From PALSA-612 sp963776735 (GTDB lineage: Bacteria; Actinomycetota; Thermoleophilia; Gaiellales; Gaiellaceae): DNA of 64,000 nucleotides. The notes under the pieces were generated by a model, which was given only the letters and a program-made list of their open reading frames with translations, searched no databases and was not told the origin of the DNA. Below are positions 1-6,755 of this stretch, piece by piece. Each line of letters begins with the position of its first letter. Within the stretch, counting starts at the first letter, position 1. Position numbers and translations under genes: made by a program. The stretch covers positions 434,001 to 498,000 of the forward strand of contig CAVZNV010000018.1 in the NCBI GenBank assembly GCA_963776735.1, given 5' to 3'.

Positions 1-2
1 CC

Positions 3-1052
3 GTACTCATCCTCGCGTCGTCGATCTCCAGCTCCGTGATCCAGCCGCTGTTCGGCCTGTGGTCGGACCGGAGAGGCGCGATCTGGCTGCTCCCGGCTGG
101 CGTGGCCGTGGCCGGAATCGGCATCGCCCTCGCGGCGGCGTCTCCCGCCTACGGGCTCGTCGTGCTGTGCGTGGTCGTCAGCGGCCTCGGCACGGCTGCC
201 TACCACCCGGAAGGATCGAAGTTCGCTGCGTACGCGAGCGGAGACCGGCGGGCGAGCGGCATGTCGCTGTTCTCGGTCGGCGGCAACATCGGCTACGCGC
301 TCGGAGCGCTCGTGACGACGCCGATCGTCGTCGCCTTCGGCCTCGAGGGCGGCCTCCTGCTGATGGTGCCGTGCCTCGTCGTCGCGGCGATGCTGCTTCG
401 CGTGGCGGCTTACCTGGTCGCGCTCGAGCGTCACGGGGCGCGAGCGGCGACCGCTGCGTCGACCGAGAAAGAGCGGCCGGGCGCACTCGTCATCCTGCTC
501 GCGATCGTGGCTCTCCGCAGCGTCGCCTGGTTCGGGCTGCTGACGTTCGTGCCGCTCTGGGAGCACACCGTCCTCGGCCACTCGAAGTCGTACGGCGCGC
601 ACCTGCTCGCGCTGATGCTCGTGACCGGCGCGATCGGAACGCTGTTCGCAGGCCCCGCGGCCGACCGCTTCGGACGCCGTCCTGTCCTGCTTGCGAGCAA
701 CCTGATCGTCCCGCCGGCGATCCTCGTCTTCGTGCTGGTCGGCGGCGTGCCCGGGGCACTCGCCCTCTGCGTGATCGGGCCTGCCGTGGTCGGGACGTTC
801 GGCGTGACGATGGTGATGAGCCAGGAGTACCTCCCGCGCCACATCGGCATGGCGTCCGGGCTTTCGATCGGGCTCTCGATCGGTCTCGGCGGGGTCGCGG
901 CGGTCATCCTCGGTGCCGTCGCAGACTCGGTCGACCTGAAGACTGCGTTCTACATCTGCGCTGCCGCACCGCTGCTCGGCGCCGCCCTCACGGTCGTGCT
1001 GCCGTCCTCGCGCGCACCGCGCGGGCTCGCGCCCGAGATGGCGCCGTCGTGA
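3..1052 (+). CDS. MFS transporter, fosmidomycin-resistance (FSR)-like, 5' end missing
   Basis: Major facilitator membrane transporter truncated by the left window edge: the frame is open to base 3, so the GTG at 36 is probably internal. Visible hallmarks are the loop motif LFGLWSDRRG, the segment YHPEGSKFAAYASGDRR followed by SLFSVGGNIGYALG, which is characteristic of the FSR subfamily, and a second Asp/Arg loop ADRFGRRP after a central hydrophilic linker. About ten hydrophobic segments remain. FSR-type proteins are proton-driven efflux pumps for small drugs; the substrate here cannot be told from sequence. The SCP2 gene follows after 14 bp. Confidence 0.85.
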   Translation, partial: VLILASSISSSVIQPLFGLWSDRRGAIWLLPAGVAVAGIGIALAAASPAYGLVVLCVVVSGLGTAAYHPEGSKFAAYASGDRRASGMSLFSVGGNIGYALGALVTTPIVVAFGLEGGLLLMVPCLVVAAMLLRVAAYLVALERHGARAATAASTEKERPGALVILLAIVALRSVAWFGLLTFVPLWEHTVLGHSKSYGAHLLALMLVTGAIGTLFAGPAADRFGRRPVLLASNLIVPPAILVFVLVGGVPGALALCVIGPAVVGTFGVTMVMSQEYLPRHIGMASGLSIGLSIGLGGVAAVILGAVADSVDLKTAFYICAAAPLLGAALTVVLPSSRAPRGLAPEMAPS

Positions 1053-1066
1053 GATAGCCTCGCGTC

Positions 1067-1378
1067 GTGAGTCAGAGCGCGAAGGAATTCTTCGAGTCGT
1101 TGCCTGAGCGGGCGAACGGACGCCGGATCGAAGGCATCGACTCGAGGTACGTCTTCGCGATCGACGGCGCAGGAACGTGGACCGTGAAGGTTGCCGACGG
1201 GAAGCTCGTGGTCGACGAGGGCGACCAGGGCGGCGACTGCACGATCTCGGCCTCCGAGGAGACCTTCGGGCGCATCCTCGACGGCAAGCAGAACCCGCTG
1301 ACGGCGTACATGACGGGAAAGCTCAAGGTCAGCGGTGACGTGGGTGCGGCGCTGAAGCTCAAGGATTTCCTCGGCTGA
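1067..1378 (+). CDS. SCP2 sterol-binding domain protein
   Basis: Small single-domain protein (103 aa) of the SCP2/sterol-transfer family, which binds lipids or acyl-CoA in a hydrophobic tunnel. The middle of the protein (GTWTVKVADGKLVVDEGD) and the end (DGKQNPLTAYMTGKLKVSGD, then a short helix) match the typical SCP2 fold, in which the phrase 'aymtGKlkvsGd' is conserved. The start GTG at 1067 is preceded by TAGCCT at 1055-1060 with 6 nt between, so the mRNA is probably leaderless. Its TGA stop overlaps the proposed CTG start of the esterase gene, implying co-translation. Confidence 0.88.
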   Translation: MSQSAKEFFESLPERANGRRIEGIDSRYVFAIDGAGTWTVKVADGKLVVDEGDQGGDCTISASEETFGRILDGKQNPLTAYMTGKLKVSGDVGAALKLKDFLG

Positions 1379-2298
1379 CGAGCCGGCTCGATCCGCAGGC
1401 GGAGGCCTTTCTCGACCGCGTCCGTGCGCTGGGCGTCCCGCCGATGAGCGAGCAGACTCCGGCGGAGGTGCGAAAGGCGGGCGACGAGTCTGCCGCCGAG
1501 CTGTTCGGACCGCTCGTCGAGGTGCCGTTCGAGGACCGGGAGGCAGGCGGAGTTCCCGTGCGCGTCTACAGGCCCGACGAGTCGCCCGCGCCGGTGCTCG
1601 TCTACTTCCACGGCGGTGGCTGGGTGACCGGCAGCCTGGTCTCGCACCACGGGCTGTGCGCGACGCTGGCGCGGCTCTCGGGCTGCGTCGTCTGCGCGGT
1701 CGACTATCGGCTCGCACCCGAGCACCGGTTTCCGTCGGCTGTCGACGACGCGTGGGACGCCACGACCTGGGTTGCCGAGAACGCCGAGGAGGTCGGTGGC
1801 CGTCGGGGTGCGCTCGCCGTCGGCGGTGACAGCGCCGGTGGAAACCTGGCGGCGGTCTGCGCCCTGCGTGCCCGCGACGCGGGGTTGCCGCTCGCGCTCC
1901 AGCTCCTCGTCTACCCGGTCTGCGACGCCGACCTGGACACGTCGACCTACCGCGAGTTCGCCGACGGCCACGGCCTCACCGCGGTCTCGATGCGCTGGTT
2001 CTGGGATCACTACCTGCCCGCGGGCGACGGTGACCGCTTCCACCCGGACGCGTCCCCGCTTCGCGCGGGGGACGTGTCGCGGACGGCTCCGGCGCTCGTG
2101 ATCACGGCCGGGTGCGACGTGCTCCGCGACGAGGGCGAGGCATATGCCCGCCTGCTGGCCGACTCGGGCGTCCCCGTCACGTTGAGCCGCTACGACGGGA
2201 TGATCCACGGCTTCTTCCGCATGCCGGCCATGCTGGATCGCGCGAACGACGCGATCGCGGAAGCTGCGCTCGCGCTGCGCGACGCGTTCGCGGCGTAG
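1375..2298 (+). CDS. alpha/beta hydrolase, hormone-sensitive-lipase family esterase
   Basis: Carboxylesterase of the HSL (family IV) group. The oxyanion-hole motif HGGGW, the nucleophile elbow GDSAGG, the acid in DVLRDEGEAYA and the catalytic His in HGFFRM are all present in order. The first ATG is at 1444, but the frame is open from 1339 and the 23 codons before the ATG encode SRLDPQAEAFLDRVRALGVP, a segment normally found at the N-terminus of this family (LDPQ..A.L......G.PP). No ATG, GTG or TTG lies in that stretch. The best upstream start is CTG at 1375, which overlaps the SCP2 stop as CTGA. I chose it on homology and coupling; ATG 1444 remains the conservative alternative. The stop abuts the stop of the convergent carboxylase gene. 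Confidence 0.85.
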   Translation: MTSRLDPQAEAFLDRVRALGVPPMSEQTPAEVRKAGDESAAELFGPLVEVPFEDREAGGVPVRVYRPDESPAPVLVYFHGGGWVTGSLVSHHGLCATLARLSGCVVCAVDYRLAPEHRFPSAVDDAWDATTWVAENAEEVGGRRGALAVGGDSAGGNLAAVCALRARDAGLPLALQLLVYPVCDADLDTSTYREFADGHGLTAVSMRWFWDHYLPAGDGDRFHPDASPLRAGDVSRTAPALVITAGCDVLRDEGEAYARLLADSGVPVTLSRYDGMIHGFFRMPAMLDRANDAIAEAALALRDAFAA

Positions 2299-3924
2299 CT
2301 ACTCGTCGAGCTCGACGAGGAGCGCTCCGCCCGCGACACGGTCGCCCTCGCTCACGTGCACTCGCCGGACGACCGCTTCGTACGGCGAGACGAGCGGCGT
2401 CTCCATCTTCATCGCCTCGAGGACGAGCAGCGGCTGCCGGGCGGCGACGGTGTCGCCCTCGCCGACGAGCACCCGGATCACCGTGCCGGGCATCGGCGCC
2501 GTCACCGCGCTCTCGCCTCCGCCCGGCCCGTGGACACTCTGCGCGGCATCCGCATCCGGCGGCGGCGCGGGCGGGGGAGACGGGAGGTTGAGCCGGAACG
2601 GGCCGCGCCACGGAGGCTCGGGCGCACGAGCCGGCGGCGCCGAGAGCGGCGGGTGCTCGACGAGGAACGCGGTCGTCGTCTCGCCGGCGCGCAGGCTCGG
2701 ATGGGCGACGAGCCAGCGCAGGAAGGGGAGGTTCGTCGTCACGCCCTCGACCGCCGTCTGGCGCAGCGCGTCCGCCAGCCGGTCGAGCGCTTCCTCGCGC
2801 GTCCGCCCGTGCGAGATGAGCTTCGCGATCATCGGGTCGTAGCCGAGGCCGATCTCGTCGCCTTCCTCGACGCCCGCGTCGACGCGGATCGTCGTCGGCA
2901 GCCGCAACCGCTCGATCCGCCCGGCCTGCGGCAGGAACGATCGCGGATCCTCGGCGTAGAGCCGCACCTCGACCGCGGACCCCTCGACCTTGTAACACAG
3001 TGTTACTTGGCCGCCCGAGGCGATTACGAGCTGCTCCGCCACGAGGTCGAGGCCGGTGACGAGCTCGGTGACCGGGTGCTCGACCTGGATGCGGCCGTTG
3101 AGCTCGAGGAACCAGAAGTCTTCCCCGTCGACCATGAACTCGGCGGTGCCGGCGCTGCGGTAGCCGATCGCGCGCGCGAACGCGACGGCTGCCTCGCTCA
3201 TGCGGGCGCGGAGCGCGGGGTGGACGGCGACCGACGGCGACTCCTCGAGCACCTTCTGGTGGCGGCGCTGGACGGAGCACTCGCGCTCGCCGAGGGAGAC
3301 GACGTTGCCGTGCCCGTCGGCAAGCAGCTGGATCTCGACGTGGCGGGGTCGCTCCACGTAGCGCTCGCAGAAGACCCGCTCGTCGCCGAAGGCGGCCTTC
3401 GCCTCGCGCTGTGCGGCAGCGAGCAACTCGTCGAGGTCGGCCGGGTCGCGGACGACCCGCATCCCGCGCCCGCCGCCTCCTGCCGCCGCCTTGATCACGA
3501 GGGGGAAGCCGATCTCCGCCGGGTCGCCTTGCTCCACGACCGGCACGCCGACGCTGCGGGCGATCTCCTTCGCGGCCAGCTTGTCGCCGCCGCGGCGCAG
3601 GGCGTCGGCGGACGGCCCGACGAAGACGAGTCCGGCCGACTCGACCGCGGCCGCGAAGTCTGGGCTCTCGGCGAGGAAGCCGTAGCCGGGGTGGATCGCG
3701 TCGGCGCCCGTCTCCTGAGCGGCGCGCACGTGCTCGGCCGGGTCGAGGTAGCTCACGATCCCGACGGTCTCGTCGGCCGAGCGCGCGTGAAGCGAGCCGG
3801 AGTCGTCGGGTGCGACGACCGCGACGGTGGCGATGCCGAGCTCGCGGCAGGTGCGGAAGATGCGAATCGCGATCTCGCCGCGGTTCGCCACGAGGAGCTT
3901 GTGCATCGTCACGTCTCGAATCAT
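2299..3924 (-). CDS. acyl-CoA carboxylase biotin subunit (biotin carboxylase + BCCP), probably methylcrotonyl-CoA carboxylase alpha
   Basis: ATP-dependent biotin carboxylase fused to a C-terminal biotin-carrier domain (541 aa from ATG 3924; ATG 3906 is also possible). It begins MHKLLVANRGEIAIRIFRTC after six residues, has the ATP-grasp glycine loop KAAAGGGGRGMRVV, the catalytic stretch FLELNGRIQVEHPVTE (family usually N-T-R, here N-G-R), and ends with the biotinylation motif EAMKMETPL. It is shorter than the usual ~590-670 aa because the linker is brief. Near residues 306-312 the usual sequence is replaced by GGQVTLCYKVEG, encoded by a palindromic, AT-richer stretch (2992-3006). The beta subunit at 8937 and the hydratase at 5078 suggest leucine catabolism. 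Confidence 0.9.
   Translation of the reverse strand: MIRDVTMHKLLVANRGEIAIRIFRTCRELGIATVAVVAPDDSGSLHARSADETVGIVSYLDPAEHVRAAQETGADAIHPGYGFLAESPDFAAAVESAGLVFVGPSADALRRGGDKLAAKEIARSVGVPVVEQGDPAEIGFPLVIKAAAGGGGRGMRVVRDPADLDELLAAAQREAKAAFGDERVFCERYVERPRHVEIQLLADGHGNVVSLGERECSVQRRHQKVLEESPSVAVHPALRARMSEAAVAFARAIGYRSAGTAEFMVDGEDFWFLELNGRIQVEHPVTELVTGLDLVAEQLVIASGGQVTLCYKVEGSAVEVRLYAEDPRSFLPQAGRIERLRLPTTIRVDAGVEEGDEIGLGYDPMIAKLISHGRTREEALDRLADALRQTAVEGVTTNLPFLRWLVAHPSLRAGETTTAFLVEHPPLSAPPARAPEPPWRGPFRLNLPSPPPAPPPDADAAQSVHGPGGGESAVTAPMPGTVIRVLVGEGDTVAARQPLLVLEAMKMETPLVSPYEAVVRRVHVSEGDRVAGGALLVELDE
2992..3006. promoter_or_regulatory. 15-bp perfect palindrome inside the carboxylase gene
   Basis: GTAACAC-A-GTGTTAC, two perfect 7-bp arms around one base. 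It is strikingly AT-rich for its surroundings and coincides with a short stretch where the encoded protein departs from the biotin carboxylase family. It has the size and symmetry of a TetR-type operator, but its position deep in a coding region makes an operator role uncertain. Confidence 0.4.
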
Positions 3925-3929
3925 GGGGT

Positions 3930-4235
3930 ATGTATCCGGCTGTGGAGCCGCTGAACCTCGGGTTGCCTGCGAGCCCGGCGGCGCTCGCGGATCTTCGCAC
4001 TGCTCTGCGCGAATGGCTTGCGTCGGAGGAAGTCGCCGAGTCGGACGCGGCTGCGATCGTCGGCGCGTGCTCGGAGATCCCCGCCGACGCGATCGAGAGC
4101 GGCGTGAGGGACGCGGTCGAGATCGAGGCCACGCGAGCGGACCGGGACGTCGTGATCCGCTGCGCCCGGGCGGCGTCACCTCGGTCCTGCTGCGCAAGGC
4201 CGCCGGCCGCGGGCTGCGTGGCTAGCTCAGCCTGA
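3930..4235 (+). pseudogene. degenerate RsbW-like ATPase domain (HATPase_c_2), probably frameshifted
   Basis: Divergent from the carboxylase gene. The frame from ATG 3930 reads LGLPASPAALADLRTALREW and then SDAAAIVGACSEI, the first helices of an anti-sigma-factor/RsbW-type kinase; the RsbW-like protein at 24936 has the same pattern (LHATPKAAVDLRSVLRDWLA). The N-box Asn expected after the Glu is missing (SEIPADAIESG). After VVIRC the frame becomes unlikely sequence (SPRSCCARPP), while another frame in the same bases gives GGVTSVLLRKAAGRGLRG, which fits the usual end of the fold and stops at 4225. I read this as a decayed gene with a frameshift near 4160. It could be a real divergent short protein instead. 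Confidence 0.45.
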
Positions 4236-5052
4236 GCGACCAGGCCCCGACTGCGGGCCCGACGGGGCCGATCTGCGTCTGCAGGACTGCGACACGGTCG
4301 AAGGTGTTGACGGAGACGGTGTCGACCGTGTCGATGCACTGCGTGCTCGAGTCGGCGAGCGTGCACGAGAGAAGCGTTGGAATGCCATTGACGTAGACGG
4401 CGAATGTCCTTGCGTCGCCGGGCCCGGGGGGCGCTGTCAGAACCACCGTGAGGTCGTGCAGGGTTCCCGTCTGGACGACCTGTGCCGCGTGATCGAACTG
4501 GGATTCCAGGGTGCCGAAGGCGACGAAGAGGTTGTTGGCGAGGTTGCCGCCGCTGTTGCCCACGAGCAGCGCGCCCGCCCCGGCAGGGCCGGTCGCACCG
4601 GTCGCACCTGTCCTACCGGTCGCGCCCGTGCTCCCGGTCGGCCCCTGCGCTCCCGTCGATCCCGTCCCGGTCGGTCCCCGGGCGCCGCTCGGACCGGTGG
4701 CCCCGGTGGGGCCTGTCGATCCGGCTCGGCCGGTCGCTCCTGCCCCGGTCGGTCCGCGTGAGCCGCTCGGCCCGGTTGGGCCTGTGGGCCCGGTCGACCC
4801 GACAGGCCCGGTCGTTCCAGTCGCTCCCCGTCCGCTCCAGGAGAGCGCCTTCTCCCAGCTCGCGCAGCGGCCGTTCACGCCTGCAGTGTCGACGACTCGC
4901 AGCGCCCCGACGGGGCTTCCGTGGGCAAGGCTCGTGTTGTAGCAGGCGTGAATCACGCCGTTCGAGTCCGGAATGCTCGCATGGACGGCTGCGGCGACAC
5001 CGAACGCGGCTCCGGCGGCCGCCACGACGACAAGAAAGCGCCTCCCGAGCAT
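4222..5052 (-). CDS. secreted collagen-like G-x-T/G-P-x repeat protein
   Basis: Predicted exported protein of 276 aa. An N-terminal signal segment (LGRRFLVVVAAAGAAFGVAA, cleavage near AVHA) is followed by a short Cys-containing region (HACYNTS, GRCASWEKALSW), a long collagen-like tract of G-T/P/S-x triplets (about residues 70-150, for example GPTGPTGPSGSRGPTG), and a C-terminal globular beta-rich domain with two Cys (LLSCTLADSSTQC). Such proteins usually sit on the cell surface or in spore/biofilm matrices; no function can be assigned. The 3' end overlaps that of the RsbW-like remnant on the other strand. Confidence 0.85.
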   Translation of the reverse strand: MLGRRFLVVVAAAGAAFGVAAAVHASIPDSNGVIHACYNTSLAHGSPVGALRVVDTAGVNGRCASWEKALSWSGRGATGTTGPVGSTGPTGPTGPSGSRGPTGAGATGRAGSTGPTGATGPSGARGPTGTGSTGAQGPTGSTGATGRTGATGATGPAGAGALLVGNSGGNLANNLFVAFGTLESQFDHAAQVVQTGTLHDLTVVLTAPPGPGDARTFAVYVNGIPTLLSCTLADSSTQCIDTVDTVSVNTFDRVAVLQTQIGPVGPAVGAWSLRLS

Positions 5053-5077
5053 CGTCCAGAGTTCTAGCGAGCGGCGC

Positions 5078-5839
5078 TCAGGCTGTCCAGCCCGGTTTTT
5101 GGCGCTCGAGAAACGCGTGCAATCCGTTTTGCCCCTCGTCGCTCGTCCGGCGCTCCGCGATCCGGCGGGCCGTCTCGAGACCGTCGAGCGGCGCGTCGAG
5201 AACGAGGCGTTTCGCGTGCCGTGTCGCCTCGGGGCCGGCGGAGAGGATCTCCGCGACGATCCGGTCGACTGCGGCGTCGAGCTCGTCGCGCGCCACGACC
5301 TCGTGCACGAGGCCGATCCGCAGCGCCACCGCGGCGTCGAAGCGCTCGCCGGTGACGAAGTAGCGCCGCGCCGCGCCCGGGCCGATGCGAGCCAGGGCGA
5401 ACGGCGAGATCACCGCCGGGATGATCCCGAGCTTCACCTCGGAGAACGCGAAGACCGCGTCGTCCGCCGCGACGACGGCATCCGCGCAGCACGCGAGTCC
5501 GACGCCGCCGCCGAGGCAGTAGCGCTGCACCGGCGCGATGACGGGCGCGGCGCAGCGGTCGATCGCCTCGTACATCCGCCGCAGCCGCGTCGAATCGGCG
5601 ACGTTCTCCTCGTACGAGAGACCGGCGGCGGAGCGCATCCAGTCGACGTCGGCCCCGGCGCAGAAGCTGTCTCCCTCGCCGGAGAGGACGACGCAGCGGG
5701 TGTCGCCGACTTCCGCGAACGCCGCCGTCAGCTCGGCGATCAGACCGGCGTCGAGCGCGTTGCGCCTATCGGGGCGGGCGAGCGCGATGCGCAAGAGCTG
5801 CCCGTCGCGCTCGACGCGGAGAGGGCCCGCCGCGGACAC
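5078..5839 (-). CDS. enoyl-CoA hydratase/isomerase family, methylglutaconyl-CoA hydratase-like
   Basis: Crotonase-fold protein of 253 aa. CAGADVDWMRSAAG and YCLGGGVGLACCADAVVA form the oxyanion-hole and CoA-binding region, and FSEVKLGIIPAVISPF carries the Glu and the Pro-Ala-Val-Ile signature typical of methylglutaconyl-CoA hydratases, the step after methylcrotonyl-CoA carboxylase in leucine breakdown. The carboxylase alpha (2299) and beta (8937) genes nearby support that substrate. The start is GTG 5839, 4 bp after the stop of the 47-residue gene upstream, so the two are co-transcribed. Confidence 0.88.
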   Translation of the reverse strand: MSAAGPLRVERDGQLLRIALARPDRRNALDAGLIAELTAAFAEVGDTRCVVLSGEGDSFCAGADVDWMRSAAGLSYEENVADSTRLRRMYEAIDRCAAPVIAPVQRYCLGGGVGLACCADAVVAADDAVFAFSEVKLGIIPAVISPFALARIGPGAARRYFVTGERFDAAVALRIGLVHEVVARDELDAAVDRIVAEILSAGPEATRHAKRLVLDAPLDGLETARRIAERRTSDEGQNGLHAFLERQKPGWTA

Positions 5840-5843
5840 GCGC

Positions 5844-5987
5844 TCAGTCCTCGGGCGGGAGCTTGGCGAGGAGCGCCTTGATCTGCGCGACGAGCTCTGC
5901 CTCCTCGTGGCCGAAGTCGTCCAGAAACGACTTGAGCGCCGAGCGAACGAGGCGCAGTTCTTCCGGGGTCAGCTCGAGCGTGTGCAT
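5844..5987 (-). CDS. 47-residue hypothetical protein upstream of the hydratase
   Basis: Short frame MHTLELTPEELRLVRSALKS followed by FLDDFGHEEAELVAQIKALLAKLPPED. It looks like two amphipathic helices with acidic and leucine-rich faces, sensible codon use, and a stop just 4 bp before the hydratase start. The ATG at 5987 is preceded on the minus strand by TAGGTT with a 6-nt spacer, a leaderless promoter arrangement, which argues that this is a real gene and the first of the operon. The function is unknown. Confidence 0.7.
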   Translation of the reverse strand: MHTLELTPEELRLVRSALKSFLDDFGHEEAELVAQIKALLAKLPPED

Positions 5988-6052
5988 GGCGAGAACCTAT
6001 CGGCTGGCCCGCCGCCGCGGGCACCCTATCGGCGCCCGCGGCGGGGCAGAAC

Positions 6053-6646
6053 TCAGCAGAAGACGGCCAGGTGGAAGCCACGGTCGGCTGCGACACCGGT
6101 GACGTCGCGAATCTCGACGTGGACCGTGTCCGTGGTCCCGGTCGAGAGCTCGGTTTCGATGAACCCGAACGAGGTCACATTGGTGGCGGAGCCGATCGTC
6201 GCCAGCCACGCGCACGCCGAGATGTTCGTGTTGAACTGGACGCGGTACGTGCCGGTCGCCGTGTGGCTCTCGCTCAGAACCCCCTTGTTCCGCGCGATCG
6301 TGCCGTTGGGGTTGATGACTGCCCACAGCGAGGATCCGGATGCGCCTGCAGGTCCGGCGGCGCCGGTCGGACCCTTTGCACCGGCCGATCCGGGCGGTCC
6401 GGGCGCGCCGGGCGCGCCGCGCGGGCCGGCCGGGATCTGGCCGCTCGCGAAGTCCGCCTTCAGCAGCGAATGGTCTTTCACCTTGGACGAGATCACTGCG
6501 TTCGACTTCAGCTGCGTCGTGCCGACGCTGTTCGCGGGCAGCGTCAACGCCACGGCCGCATAGCCACTGCCGCCGAGCGCGACCAGGAGTGCGATCACCG
6601 CGACGACCAACGCCGGGGACGGGCGCAGGGCTCTCAGAGCTCTCAC
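6053..6646 (-). CDS. secreted or anchored collagen-like protein
   Basis: Protein of 197 aa starting at GTG 6646, chosen because GGGAGG lies 8 nt upstream; longer frames are not supported. It starts with an Arg/Leu-rich stretch and a single hydrophobic segment (SPALVVAVIALLVALGGSGY), a form seen repeatedly at the N-termini of Thermoleophilia surface proteins. A linker (NSVGTTQLKSNAVISSKVKD) then leads to a short collagen-like tract (GPRGAPGAPGPPGSAGAKGP) and a beta-rich C-terminal domain. It is probably displayed outside the cell. It has no sequence-level similarity to the collagen-like gene at 4222 beyond the repeats. Confidence 0.82.
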   Translation of the reverse strand: MRALRALRPSPALVVAVIALLVALGGSGYAAVALTLPANSVGTTQLKSNAVISSKVKDHSLLKADFASGQIPAGPRGAPGAPGPPGSAGAKGPTGAAGPAGASGSSLWAVINPNGTIARNKGVLSESHTATGTYRVQFNTNISACAWLATIGSATNVTSFGFIETELSTGTTDTVHVEIRDVTGVAADRGFHLAVFC

Positions 6647-6755
6647 GATTGAAACCTCCCTCGGTCTGGGCACCTGCTCGATCCTAGAGACGTCCTCAGA
6701 CGTACCCACTTCGCGCCGTGCGAGAACCGCCCTGCGGTGTCACACTTGGCGCGAG

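Noticed and set aside
2177..4366. A 729-codon minus-strand frame covering the biotin carboxylase region
   Set aside because: It is a shadow of the carboxylase gene in another frame; it is Arg-rich and lacks any motif.
4560..4800. Periodic short repeats that look array-like
   Set aside because: They are the collagen-like triplet codons of the 4222 gene, not spaced direct repeats of a CRISPR array.
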